Source: Acidobacteriota bacterium
GTDB taxonomy: Bacteria > Acidobacteriota > Terriglobia > Bryobacterales > Bryobacteraceae
Direction: 5' to 3'
Assembly (NCBI GenBank): GCA_025350695.1
Contig: JANXXI010000308.1
Coordinates: 1-43,950, forward strand
Length of the DNA: 43,950 bases
The notes beneath the pieces were generated by a model. The model did not search any database, was not told where the DNA came from, and saw nothing but the letters and a program-made list of their open reading frames with translations. A program made the translations under genes and the position numbers. Within the stretch, counting starts at the first letter, position 1, and each line of letters starts with the position of its first letter. Of this stretch, positions 29,036 through 36,016 are shown in pieces.

Positions 29036-29952
29036 TAGTTTTCACCTCGCATGGCAACAAACGTCACCTTTGGCTCATCCTCATCCCCATTCACCAGCCA
29101 AACTGTGCCATCCTCCAGCCCATTCAGGCGGAACACGGAATTCCCGTGCAACCTACTTAGCTCACTAGCCGTGCAGTAACATGAAAGCGTTCGGCTCGCG
29201 CCCGACACTAAGTCGCGAACTAATATGCCGCCCCGTTTCGACAACACCACCAGGCTCCGCCCGTCGGCGGAAACGGATGCCTTGACGGCATCCACCACTC
29301 CATCGTCCTGCGACAACTCCGAAATTTGTCCGCCACGCATCAACATCACTTTTCGGTCGTTGACCGCCACCAAATCGCCGCCAACACCAATGAATCCAGC
29401 CTCCGCGACGGCAGCCCCGGAAATCACTAGCTGCTTGCCCTGTTCTGCCTTGTAGGAAAACAGCCCGTCCGCGCCCGAAGCCAACACGGTCGATCCGCTG
29501 TCATCCACAGCCAGCGCAACAGGCGTCGCATCGATCGTCAACTCACGCGCCAAGCGCGCGGCACCGGGGAGTCCGTCAAAAATCTGAACCGTGTTGCCTT
29601 CTTCAAAATAAAGCGCGGCAACCGTGCCTCGAACACTCATCACACTGCGCGAAGGACTAACTCTGGCTCCGGCCAATTCCGTAACGCCCGCGCCACGGAC
29701 CACCAATACTTTGCCGCTTTCAGCAGCCACACCCAATGCGAATGATCCCTCTGGAGAACCCACCGCCATCGACAATGGCACATCCGTTTTCGCGCCCAGC
29801 ATAGCCGACATCGCAAGCCCGGTAATCGGCCGCGCCGCCTTCGCTTCGGAATCAAAAACCCAGCCTAACCAAGGAACCCCTATCAAGCCTTGGTTCGATT
29901 GCGCAATAGCAATCCCCGCAGTGAATAACGTAACAGTTAATATCCGCTTCAT
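29035..29952 (-). CDS. Secreted propeller-like protein of unknown function
   Basis: This 305-residue protein has a signal peptide (MKRILTVTLFTAGIAIAQ). The rest is made of repeated short beta segments (VALAVDDSGSTVLASGADGLFSYK, VKASVSADGRSLVVLSKRGGILVRDL), like a small WD40/YVTN propeller of six or seven blades. I chose the ATG at 29952 because AGGAG lies 5 nt upstream and the signal peptide begins there; the frame is open further upstream to 30093 but would give a cysteine- and glycine-rich oddity overlapping the previous gene. It is translationally coupled to the giant IPT gene (TAATG). Likely a surface partner of that protein; function unknown. Confidence 0.78.
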   Translation of the reverse strand: MKRILTVTLFTAGIAIAQSNQGLIGVPWLGWVFDSEAKAARPITGLAMSAMLGAKTDVPLSMAVGSPEGSFALGVAAESGKVLVVRGAGVTELAGARVSPSRSVMSVRGTVAALYFEEGNTVQIFDGLPGAARLARELTIDATPVALAVDDSGSTVLASGADGLFSYKAEQGKQLVISGAAVAEAGFIGVGGDLVAVNDRKVMLMRGGQISELSQDDGVVDAVKASVSADGRSLVVLSKRGGILVRDLVSGASRTLSCYCTASELSRLHGNSVFRLNGLEDGTVWLVNGDEDEPKVTFVAMRGEN

Positions 29953-29960
29953 AAATTCTC

Positions 29961-30545
29961 CTAACGGCCAACCACTGTACCTGCGCCCGCCGAAATCGTT
30001 GTCGTCGATGGCGGCGTGGTGCTCGATCCGCGCGTTCCTAGAATTCCGCCTGCCACCGCTGCACCCGCACCAACCGCCACAACCGTCCACCACTTGGCCG
30101 ACGTGCTCATTCCTGCTCCTCCACCACCCGCCACGTTCGTCATGCTGATTTCCGCACTGGCGGATTGCCCATTCGCTTGCGCCCGCACTTGCAATTTAAG
30201 TTGACCCTTTGCCGAATTCGGCTGGAAGCCTCTGGCCGTGGCACGCCCATTCGAATCCGTCGTCACCGTAAAAATCTTCGAGCCTCCTTGAAATGTTCCA
30301 GATGCCCCATAGTTGGGCGCCGTAAACGTCACAATAGCTCCGCCGACCGGCTTATTGTTTTCGTCCTGCACTTCAACGATAGGTTCGCGCGCGGTGCGCT
30401 GCTTAATATTGTTGGTCGCGCCCTCACCTTCGATAATCAAAATTTTGAGCTTTGGCGGGTCTTGACTAAGAAGTGTAGGACTGCCAGTACATGCAATCAG
30501 TGCCGACATTAATAAAGATAGAGTCGAGGATGGAGATTTTGTCAT
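29961..30545 (-). CDS. Putative lipoprotein with a Big-1-like Ig domain and C-terminal hydrophobic glycine-rich segment
   Basis: This 194-residue protein has an N-terminal signal with a possible lipobox (LIAC, Cys19). One Ig-like domain (about 30-135) carries the Big-1 pattern PIVEVQDENNKPVGGAIVTFTAP...TDSNGRATARGF found in intimin-like surface proteins. A Gly/Ala-rich hydrophobic stretch near 147-170 (WWTVVAVGAGAAVAGGILG) could insert in a membrane, followed by a Thr/Ser-rich tail. It is the first gene of the long minus-strand block and lies 8 nt before the propeller-like gene. Role unknown; probably a surface-assembly component for the proteins that follow. Confidence 0.75.
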   Translation of the reverse strand: MTKSPSSTLSLLMSALIACTGSPTLLSQDPPKLKILIIEGEGATNNIKQRTAREPIVEVQDENNKPVGGAIVTFTAPNYGASGTFQGGSKIFTVTTDSNGRATARGFQPNSAKGQLKLQVRAQANGQSASAEISMTNVAGGGGAGMSTSAKWWTVVAVGAGAAVAGGILGTRGSSTTPPSTTTISAGAGTVVGR

Positions 30546-30720
30546 GTGATTACCGTTAAGCCTTTGATCTTAAATGACTACATCATAAGTGACGGTCGAC
30601 GTGCAACCGTTACACTTCTTAAGTGAGAGTTTGGAATCGTGACCGCAACGGAACAATCCAACACCGGTCTTCGTTATACTCATCGAGAGAGAGAGCGGAA
30701 AGGAGCGCAGAGCAAACCCA
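30546..30720. promoter_or_regulatory. Divergent intergenic region between the surface block and the polyamine cluster
   Basis: These 175 nt must carry promoters for both directions. On the plus strand TATACT (in TTCGTTATACTC, near 30674) is a fair -10 box, and AAGGAG lies about 15 nt before the ATG at 30721, rather far. On the minus strand TATGAT (near 30590) could be a -10 box for the lipoprotein gene, but no good -35 is at 17 nt. The CCCCCTAT palindrome of the cytochrome genes is absent here. Confidence 0.4.
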
Positions 30721-31764
30721 ATGGGTATTCGTGACTTTTTGTCCAAGCAGTTTATTGATGTAATCCAGTGGACGGAACCGGAAGAGGGCATCCTCTCCTA
30801 TCGGTACCCCATGCAGGATATGGAGATTCAGAACGGAGGTAAGCTAACCGTTCGCGAATCACAGGCAGCCCTGTTTGTTAATGAAGGCCGTGCGGCCGAC
30901 GCCTTTGGGCCGGGGCTATACACGCTTAACACGCAAAACTTGCCGATCCTGACTAACCTTATGAACTGGGACAAGAAGTTTGAGTCCCCTTTCAAGAGCG
31001 ACGTCTATTTCTTCAGCACGCACCAGCAAATCAATCAAAAGTGGGGCACGCAAAACCCCCTCACCATTCGCGATAAAGAATTCGGAGCCATTCGCGTTCG
31101 GGGTAACGGCGTCTATTCATGGCACGTTTCCAACCCCAAACAGTTCCATATTAAGATCGCGGGAACACGGCAAATCGTCCATGTGGGCGATGTGGACGAG
31201 CAGTTACGCTCGACGGTCGTCGGACTGATGGGTGACGCCATCGCCCAAAGCGGCATTCCGTTCCTTGACCTGATCTCGAACCAGGTAGAACTTGGCGCCA
31301 AGATCCTTGCGGGACTTCAACCCGCCTTTGACGAATTCGGTCTGCAACTGGATACCTTCGTGGTTCGCGAATTCTCTCTGCCCGAAGAATTGCAGAAGAA
31401 GCTGGACGAACGCATCAGCATGAACATGCTCGGCGATATGGGCCGCTACACGCAATACCAAGTAGCGCAGTCCATCCCCATCGCCGCAGCCAACGAAGGC
31501 GGCGGAGCAGTTGGAACCGGCATGGGTCTTGGGGCAGGATTGCTCTTCGGCCAGCAGTTTGCCGGCGCACTCGGGGGAATGACGAATCCCGGCCAACAAC
31601 CTCCTCCCCAAGGTGGCGGAACTCCTCCCGCTGGAGTAACTCCGGTGGCTCCCGCAGCGCCGGCAGCTACGCCTGCCGGTGAAACTAAGTTCTGCTCCAA
31701 CTGTGGAACTAAGATCGCACGCGCGGCGAAGTTCTGCGGCGAATGCGGGACTAAGCAAGAGTAA
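30721..31764 (+). CDS. SPFH/virion-core-like (YdjI-type) protein with C-terminal zinc ribbon
   Basis: This 347-residue protein lacks a signal peptide. Residues 1-240 form an SPFH-type domain of the YdjI/'virion core protein' kind (YRYPMQDMEIQNGGKLTVRESQAALF, AFGPGLYTL, KSDVYFFSTHQQINQKWGT, LQLDTFVVREFSLPEELQKKLDERISMNMLGD). A Gly/Ala and Pro-rich linker follows, then a four-cysteine zinc ribbon (C325, C328, C339, C342). SPFH proteins form membrane-associated oligomeric scaffolds. It opens a plus-strand run of eight tightly packed genes that all look membrane- or polyamine-related, so it may organise the complex at the inner membrane. The specific function is not known. Confidence 0.85.
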   Translation: MGIRDFLSKQFIDVIQWTEPEEGILSYRYPMQDMEIQNGGKLTVRESQAALFVNEGRAADAFGPGLYTLNTQNLPILTNLMNWDKKFESPFKSDVYFFSTHQQINQKWGTQNPLTIRDKEFGAIRVRGNGVYSWHVSNPKQFHIKIAGTRQIVHVGDVDEQLRSTVVGLMGDAIAQSGIPFLDLISNQVELGAKILAGLQPAFDEFGLQLDTFVVREFSLPEELQKKLDERISMNMLGDMGRYTQYQVAQSIPIAAANEGGGAVGTGMGLGAGLLFGQQFAGALGGMTNPGQQPPPQGGGTPPAGVTPVAPAAPAATPAGETKFCSNCGTKIARAAKFCGECGTKQE

Positions 31765-31785
31765 GTTACTAAGTCAAAACATCCA

Positions 31786-32151
31786 ATGACCCCCTCTGGT
31801 TGTGAGTGGATCGTGGAAGCGCGGGGCTGCAATGAAGCAGCCTTGCGCGACCCGGTCCTCCTAAACGTTCTCTTCGAAAACCTGATTGACGGCATGGCGC
31901 TCCATCCCGTTGAGCCAGCCATGTGGCATCAATTCCCCGGCCCCGGCGGCATCACAGGCATGTGCCTGCTGGCCGAATCGCATCTGGCCTGCCATACGTT
32001 TCCAGAGTATGGTTCGCTATGCTTGAATGTATTCTGTTGCCGCAGCCGAAACGATTACGATTTTGAAGCATGCCTGAAGCATGCCTTCGGCGATGCCGTT
32101 GAGGTACGTGTCCGCAAGCTGGAACGGCCCTATGGTCAGCCATGGAACTAA
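31786..32151 (+). CDS. speD: S-adenosylmethionine decarboxylase proenzyme-like protein
   Basis: This 121-residue protein is about the size of bacterial class 1b AdoMet decarboxylases. The motif LLAESHLACHTFPEYG contains the self-cleavage Ser (S65) that becomes the pyruvoyl group, with H70 and C85 in NVFCC. The spacings Ser+5 (His) and Ser+20 (Cys) match the family's processing and proton-donor residues as known from the Thermotoga enzyme. It would make decarboxylated AdoMet, the aminopropyl donor for the aminopropyltransferase encoded five genes on. No ornithine or arginine decarboxylase gene is in the cluster. It overlaps the next gene by 10 nt. Confidence 0.85.
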   Translation: MTPSGCEWIVEARGCNEAALRDPVLLNVLFENLIDGMALHPVEPAMWHQFPGPGGITGMCLLAESHLACHTFPEYGSLCLNVFCCRSRNDYDFEACLKHAFGDAVEVRVRKLERPYGQPWN

Positions 32152-32777
32152 GAGCATCCTGCCCAAATTGCGGTGCTGAAATCGTCTTCCGCTATCAAGC
32201 GGCAGTGCAGACAACGTGCGGATTCTGCAAGTCTATCCTGGTGCGCCAGGATAAAGACCTGAAGCGCGTTGGCGTAGTCGGCGAATGGCCGATCGACGCG
32301 TCCCCAATTCAGCTAGGCGTACGCGGTAGTTACAAGGGCGAAGCGTTTGAAGTGGTTGGCCGCATCCTTTATGAGTACGAGTTAGGCGGCTGGAATGAAT
32401 GGCACATCCAACTTGGCGGCAAAAGCGCCTGGTTTAGTGACGCGCAACTGGAATACGCCATTTCGCGCTTATGGCCCAACCAGCAAAAGTGGCCCGATCC
32501 CGATGGAGTTCCCGCTGGCGCATCGGTTCAGATCAATAGCACTCAGTACATAGTCACCTCCGTCAATAAAGCTAAATACGTTGGCGTTGAAGGCGATCTT
32601 CCCTTTGAATATTGGGACAAGCAGATTCTGCAATACCTGGACCTTCGCACCACTGACGGTAAGTTCGCCACCATCGATTATTCAGAAGATACACCCCTCG
32701 TCTTCCTTGGCGAGTTCGTCGAATTCGATGATCTGAAAATGACCGGCCTGCGCGAATTCGAAGGATGGAAGCGATGA
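32142..32777 (+). CDS. DUF4178-type protein with N-terminal zinc ribbon
   Basis: This 211-residue soluble protein has a zinc ribbon (C7, C10, C26, C29) followed by a beta-rich DUF4178-like domain with the signature YKGEAFEVVGRILYEYELGGWNEWHIQL and a second related half (VQINSTQYIVTSVNKAKYVGVEGDLPF). DUF4178 proteins recur with AdoMet decarboxylase, spermidine-synthase-like and DUF350 genes, but I know of no biochemical role. It overlaps both neighbours by a few bases, so it is translated from one mRNA with them. Confidence 0.8.
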   Translation: MELRASCPNCGAEIVFRYQAAVQTTCGFCKSILVRQDKDLKRVGVVGEWPIDASPIQLGVRGSYKGEAFEVVGRILYEYELGGWNEWHIQLGGKSAWFSDAQLEYAISRLWPNQQKWPDPDGVPAGASVQINSTQYIVTSVNKAKYVGVEGDLPFEYWDKQILQYLDLRTTDGKFATIDYSEDTPLVFLGEFVEFDDLKMTGLREFEGWKR

Positions 32778-34096
32778 ACGAAGCACGCTCCCTCGTTCCT
32801 AAAGTAAAGGGCCTCAACTGTCCCGGCTGCGGCAATGCACTGGAACTTCGAAGCATGGGGCGCGCCATCAGCGTCACCTGTCCAGCCTGCATGCGAGTGC
32901 TCGACGCCCGCGATCCTAACCTGAAAATCCTCGAAGAATTCTTCGGCGGCCAACGGGTGATCCCGGAGATCCCCTTGGGTAAGCGCGGCAAACTGAGCGG
33001 CGTCGAGTACGAAGTCATAGGCTTTCAAGAACGTCAGGTAATCGTGGATCTGGTCGCCTATTGCTGGTACGAATACCTGCTGTTCAACCCTTACAAGGGT
33101 TACAAGTATCTGGTTAACTCCATGGGCCACTGGAACGAAGTTACGCCCATTCACGCCATCCCCCGCGATACCAACGCCCATGGGAAACGGGCAGTTGAAT
33201 ATGAGGGCCAAAAGTTCACCCACTTCCAATCCTCCGACGCCCAAACTTCCTACGTGTTCGGCGAATTCCCCTGGGAGGTGCACAAGGGCGAGACAGTGCG
33301 ATCCGACGACTTCATCGCGCCGCCACGAATGCTTTCGAGGGAAAAATATAGCGGCGAAATTACCTGGAGCCTAGCCGAATATCGCGACTATCGCGAAATC
33401 ACCCAGTCGTTCGGCGTCCCACTCCATGCCCCATCTTCAGGGACGCCCTTCGCCAATCAACCGAACCCCTTCATCGGGAAGCCGACCCGAGCCTGGATGT
33501 GGTTCCTCGCGACATTCGCGGCGATGATACTGCTGGCTATGTTCTTAAGCCTCGCATCTTCGTCGAAAGTGGTTTTTGATCGCACCTTCACTGTCGATGC
33601 CCAGAGCGAGGAAGAAAAAGCTTTCGTGACCGAAACCTTCGAGATTCCTTCAGCCGGCATGCTGCATGTGGATCTTCATTCGGACGTAAGGGACAACGAG
33701 GCATTCGTTGGCGTTACACTGATCAACGAAAAAACCGGCCGCGGTTGGGAATTCGCTCGAACGCTAAGCCACTATTCCGGAACCGACGAGGGCGAGAGTT
33801 GGACGGAAGGTTCTAAATCGGCGACCGTCAATTTGGCGGGCATTCCCGCAGGCACTTACTACTTCCGCATTGCCTCAAACTTAGATGGCGCGGAAGGGGC
33901 AATTCGCCGCTCCGTCGTGTACTCAATAAAAGCCAGACGCGGATCGGGCATCTCATGGGGCCTTTTCTTCCTGGTACTCTTGCTGTTGGCCATTCCTCCG
34001 ATTTGGTACAGCATGCAAAAATCTAATTTTGAGACGCGCCGTTGGCTGGAAAGCGACTACGCGCCGGAACAATCTTCAAGTAACGACGATGAATAA
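32774..34096 (+). CDS. DUF4178-type membrane protein with N-terminal zinc ribbon
   Basis: Read from the ATG at 32774, this is 440 residues; an ATG three codons earlier is possible, but the AAGG Shine-Dalgarno fits the later one. It has a zinc ribbon (C16, C19, C36, C39), a DUF4178 domain (about 50-130, LSGVEYEVIGFQERQVIVDLVAYCWYEYLLFNP), a membrane helix at about 235-258, a beta-sandwich-like outer domain (about 265-390, GMLHVDLHSDVRDNEAFVGVTLIN...YYFRIAS), a second helix (GLFFLVLLLLAIPPIWY, about 395-412) and an acidic tail. It shares ribbon and DUF4178 with the previous gene, so the two are paralogues, one soluble and one membrane-bound. Stop and start overlap (ATGA). Confidence 0.8.
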   Translation: MNEARSLVPKVKGLNCPGCGNALELRSMGRAISVTCPACMRVLDARDPNLKILEEFFGGQRVIPEIPLGKRGKLSGVEYEVIGFQERQVIVDLVAYCWYEYLLFNPYKGYKYLVNSMGHWNEVTPIHAIPRDTNAHGKRAVEYEGQKFTHFQSSDAQTSYVFGEFPWEVHKGETVRSDDFIAPPRMLSREKYSGEITWSLAEYRDYREITQSFGVPLHAPSSGTPFANQPNPFIGKPTRAWMWFLATFAAMILLAMFLSLASSSKVVFDRTFTVDAQSEEEKAFVTETFEIPSAGMLHVDLHSDVRDNEAFVGVTLINEKTGRGWEFARTLSHYSGTDEGESWTEGSKSATVNLAGIPAGTYYFRIASNLDGAEGAIRRSVVYSIKARRGSGISWGLFFLVLLLLAIPPIWYSMQKSNFETRRWLESDYAPEQSSSNDDE

Positions 34097-34105
34097 GGAA
34101 ACGAT

Positions 34106-34291
34106 ATGACAAGTCCGTTCTACATGATCTACAGTGTGCTGCTGGTGGGCGCCTGGGCCGTTATCTCCTACAAGGGCTACAGCCTCGACCGCTATCAACA
34201 AATTAATGATGTGCCCAGAACCGTCCGCAATAATCCCGGAGCGTATCGTCCGCACTACTCCGACGGGCCGCGCTACACAGGAGGCAAATAA
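34106..34291 (+). CDS. Small single-helix membrane protein
   Basis: This 61-residue protein has one N-terminal membrane helix (FYMIYSVLLVGAWAVISYKGY) and a hydrophilic tail rich in Pro, Tyr and Arg. AAGGAA lies 5 nt before the ATG. It sits 9 nt after one gene and 3 nt before the DUF350 gene, so it is clearly part of the operon. I do not recognise a family; it may be a small subunit of the membrane complex. Confidence 0.7.
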   Translation: MTSPFYMIYSVLLVGAWAVISYKGYSLDRYQQINDVPRTVRNNPGAYRPHYSDGPRYTGGK

Positions 34292-34294
34292 AGA

Positions 34295-34504
34295 ATGAAT
34301 TTCAATCCCGAATACTTACTCAATGCAATGGTCTACGCCTTGCTGGGAGTGGTGATCTACATCGGTAGCTTCGCCGTGGTCGATAAGGTCACGCCCTACC
34401 ACTTGTGGCAGGAAATCGTCGAAAAGCAAAACGTGGCGCTGGCCATTTTGGTGGGCCTCATGTCGCTCGGCATTGGCGTCATCATTGCCGCAGCGGTTCA
34501 CTAA
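34295..34504 (+). CDS. DUF350 (YjfL-type) membrane protein
   Basis: This 69-residue protein has two membrane helices (LLNAMVYALLGVVIYIGSFAVVDKV and VALAILVGLMSLGIGVIIAAAVH) around a short charged loop (LWQEIVEKQN). This matches one DUF350 repeat; E. coli YjfL is about twice as long. AGGAGG within the end of the previous gene serves as its Shine-Dalgarno. DUF350 genes recur beside AdoMet decarboxylase and spermidine-synthase-like genes. Function unknown; its compact two-helix form suggests it works as an oligomer. Confidence 0.8.
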   Translation: MNFNPEYLLNAMVYALLGVVIYIGSFAVVDKVTPYHLWQEIVEKQNVALAILVGLMSLGIGVIIAAAVH

Positions 34505-34513
34505 GGTCACCCG

Positions 34514-36016
34514 TTGGCGGTCGTTTTATTTATCTCCGTCTTCCTGATCTCGGCCTGCGGCCTCATCTATGAGCTGATCGCCGGGGCGCTTGCCAGCTAT
34601 TTGCTGGGCGATAGCATCCTGCAGTTTTCAACCGTGATTGGCTCCTATTTGTTCGCCATGGGAATCGGCAGTTGGCTGAGCCGTTTCCTGGCCAAGGGCT
34701 TGGTGGCGCGCTTCATCACCATCGAATTGATGGTGGGTCTAGTGGGTGGATTCTCCTCTGCAATCCTGTTCGCGGCGTTCGCCTATACTGAGGGCTTTCG
34801 TCTATTGCTGTACGTTGTTGTGACCATCATCGGCATCCTGGTCGGGCTGGAAATCCCACTCCTAATGCGTATCTTAAAAGAGCGCTTCAAGTTCGGCGAT
34901 CTTGTCTCAAACGTCCTCACTTTCGATTATCTGGGCGCACTCGGCGCTTCCCTGCTCTTCCCTATCGTTCTTGTCCCGAAGCTAGGCATGGTGCGTTCGG
35001 CGATGCTGTTCGGCTTGGTGAATGCCGGCGTGGCGCTGTGGTCTACCTACTTGTTCCGGGCGCAACTGGCGCGCTTAGCAGCATTGCGAACGGCTTGCTT
35101 TGCTGTGATCGCGACGTTAGGCGTCGGCATGGCTTTCGCCGATAGAATAACCGAGGCTGCCGACAACGGCATCTACGCCGATGAGATCATTCTAGCCAAG
35201 ACTACTAAGTATCAGCGCATTGTACTTACTAAGTGGAAGGACGATTTGCGTCTGTTCCTCAACTCACACCTTCAGTTCAGTTCCCGCGACGAATACCGCT
35301 ATCACGAAGCGCTTGTGCACCCGGGTCTCGCGTCTATCTTGGGTGCGCGCCATGTACTGGTGTTGGGCGGCGGTGATGGCTTGGCCGTTCGCGAAATCCT
35401 GAAGTACCCGCAGGTGCAAGCCGTGACGTTGGTGGATTTGGATGACCAGATGACCGACCTATTCACCAAACACAACGTGCTTTCGGGATTGAATCATAAA
35501 TCGTTTTCCTCCCCTAAAGTAAAGGTCGTTAACGCGGACGCGTTTCCGTGGCTGGAACAGGATCGCGGCTTCTACGATTTCGTGGTCATCGACTTCCCGG
35601 ACCCGACTAACTTCTCCTTAGGGAAGCTGTACACGACGGCGTTTTACCGGCTGGTGGAAAAGCATTTGACTCGCGATGGCATGTGCGTGGTGCAAAGCAC
35701 TTCGCCGCTGTTCGCCAAGTCGAGTTACTGGACGATTGCTGAGACTTTGAAGCAATCGGGGCTGCGCATTTGGCCCTATCATGTGTATGTGCCGAGTTTT
35801 GGCGAGTGGGGCTTCGTGCTTGCTGGGCGGGGCGAATATAAGTATCCGGCTGAGTTGCCCAAAAGCCTTCGCTTTTTGGACACAGCCACATTGCCGATCC
35901 TGTTTCAATTCCCCGAAGACATGAAACCTGGGCCCGTGGCAATAGAGCCTAACCGGTTGAACGATCAGATTCTGGTGCGAACCTATGACAGAGAATGGCG
36001 CGACATCGCCCGGTAA
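34514..36016 (+). CDS. Membrane-anchored spermidine-synthase-like aminopropyltransferase
   Basis: This 500-residue protein has an N-terminal part with about six to seven membrane helices (1-210), followed by a cytoplasmic spermidine/spermine synthase domain (about 228-460). That domain shows YQRIVL, YRYHEALVHP, the AdoMet-type loop VLVLGGGDG (282-289) and VVIDFPDP with D360, the place of the catalytic aspartate. It should transfer an aminopropyl group from decarboxylated AdoMet to an amine acceptor near the membrane; the acceptor is unknown. The start is TTG at 34514, with AAGG 8 nt upstream and no better choice. Its end overlaps the FAD enzyme's start by 32 nt. Confidence 0.88.
   Translation: MAVVLFISVFLISACGLIYELIAGALASYLLGDSILQFSTVIGSYLFAMGIGSWLSRFLAKGLVARFITIELMVGLVGGFSSAILFAAFAYTEGFRLLLYVVVTIIGILVGLEIPLLMRILKERFKFGDLVSNVLTFDYLGALGASLLFPIVLVPKLGMVRSAMLFGLVNAGVALWSTYLFRAQLARLAALRTACFAVIATLGVGMAFADRITEAADNGIYADEIILAKTTKYQRIVLTKWKDDLRLFLNSHLQFSSRDEYRYHEALVHPGLASILGARHVLVLGGGDGLAVREILKYPQVQAVTLVDLDDQMTDLFTKHNVLSGLNHKSFSSPKVKVVNADAFPWLEQDRGFYDFVVIDFPDPTNFSLGKLYTTAFYRLVEKHLTRDGMCVVQSTSPLFAKSSYWTIAETLKQSGLRIWPYHVYVPSFGEWGFVLAGRGEYKYPAELPKSLRFLDTATLPILFQFPEDMKPGPVAIEPNRLNDQILVRTYDREWRDIAR

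Noticed and set aside
29953-30093. Upstream extension of the propeller-like protein gene (MVDGCGGWCGCSGG...)
   Set aside because: It overlaps the lipoprotein gene, has odd Cys/Gly composition, and the ATG at 29952 has both a Shine-Dalgarno and a signal peptide.
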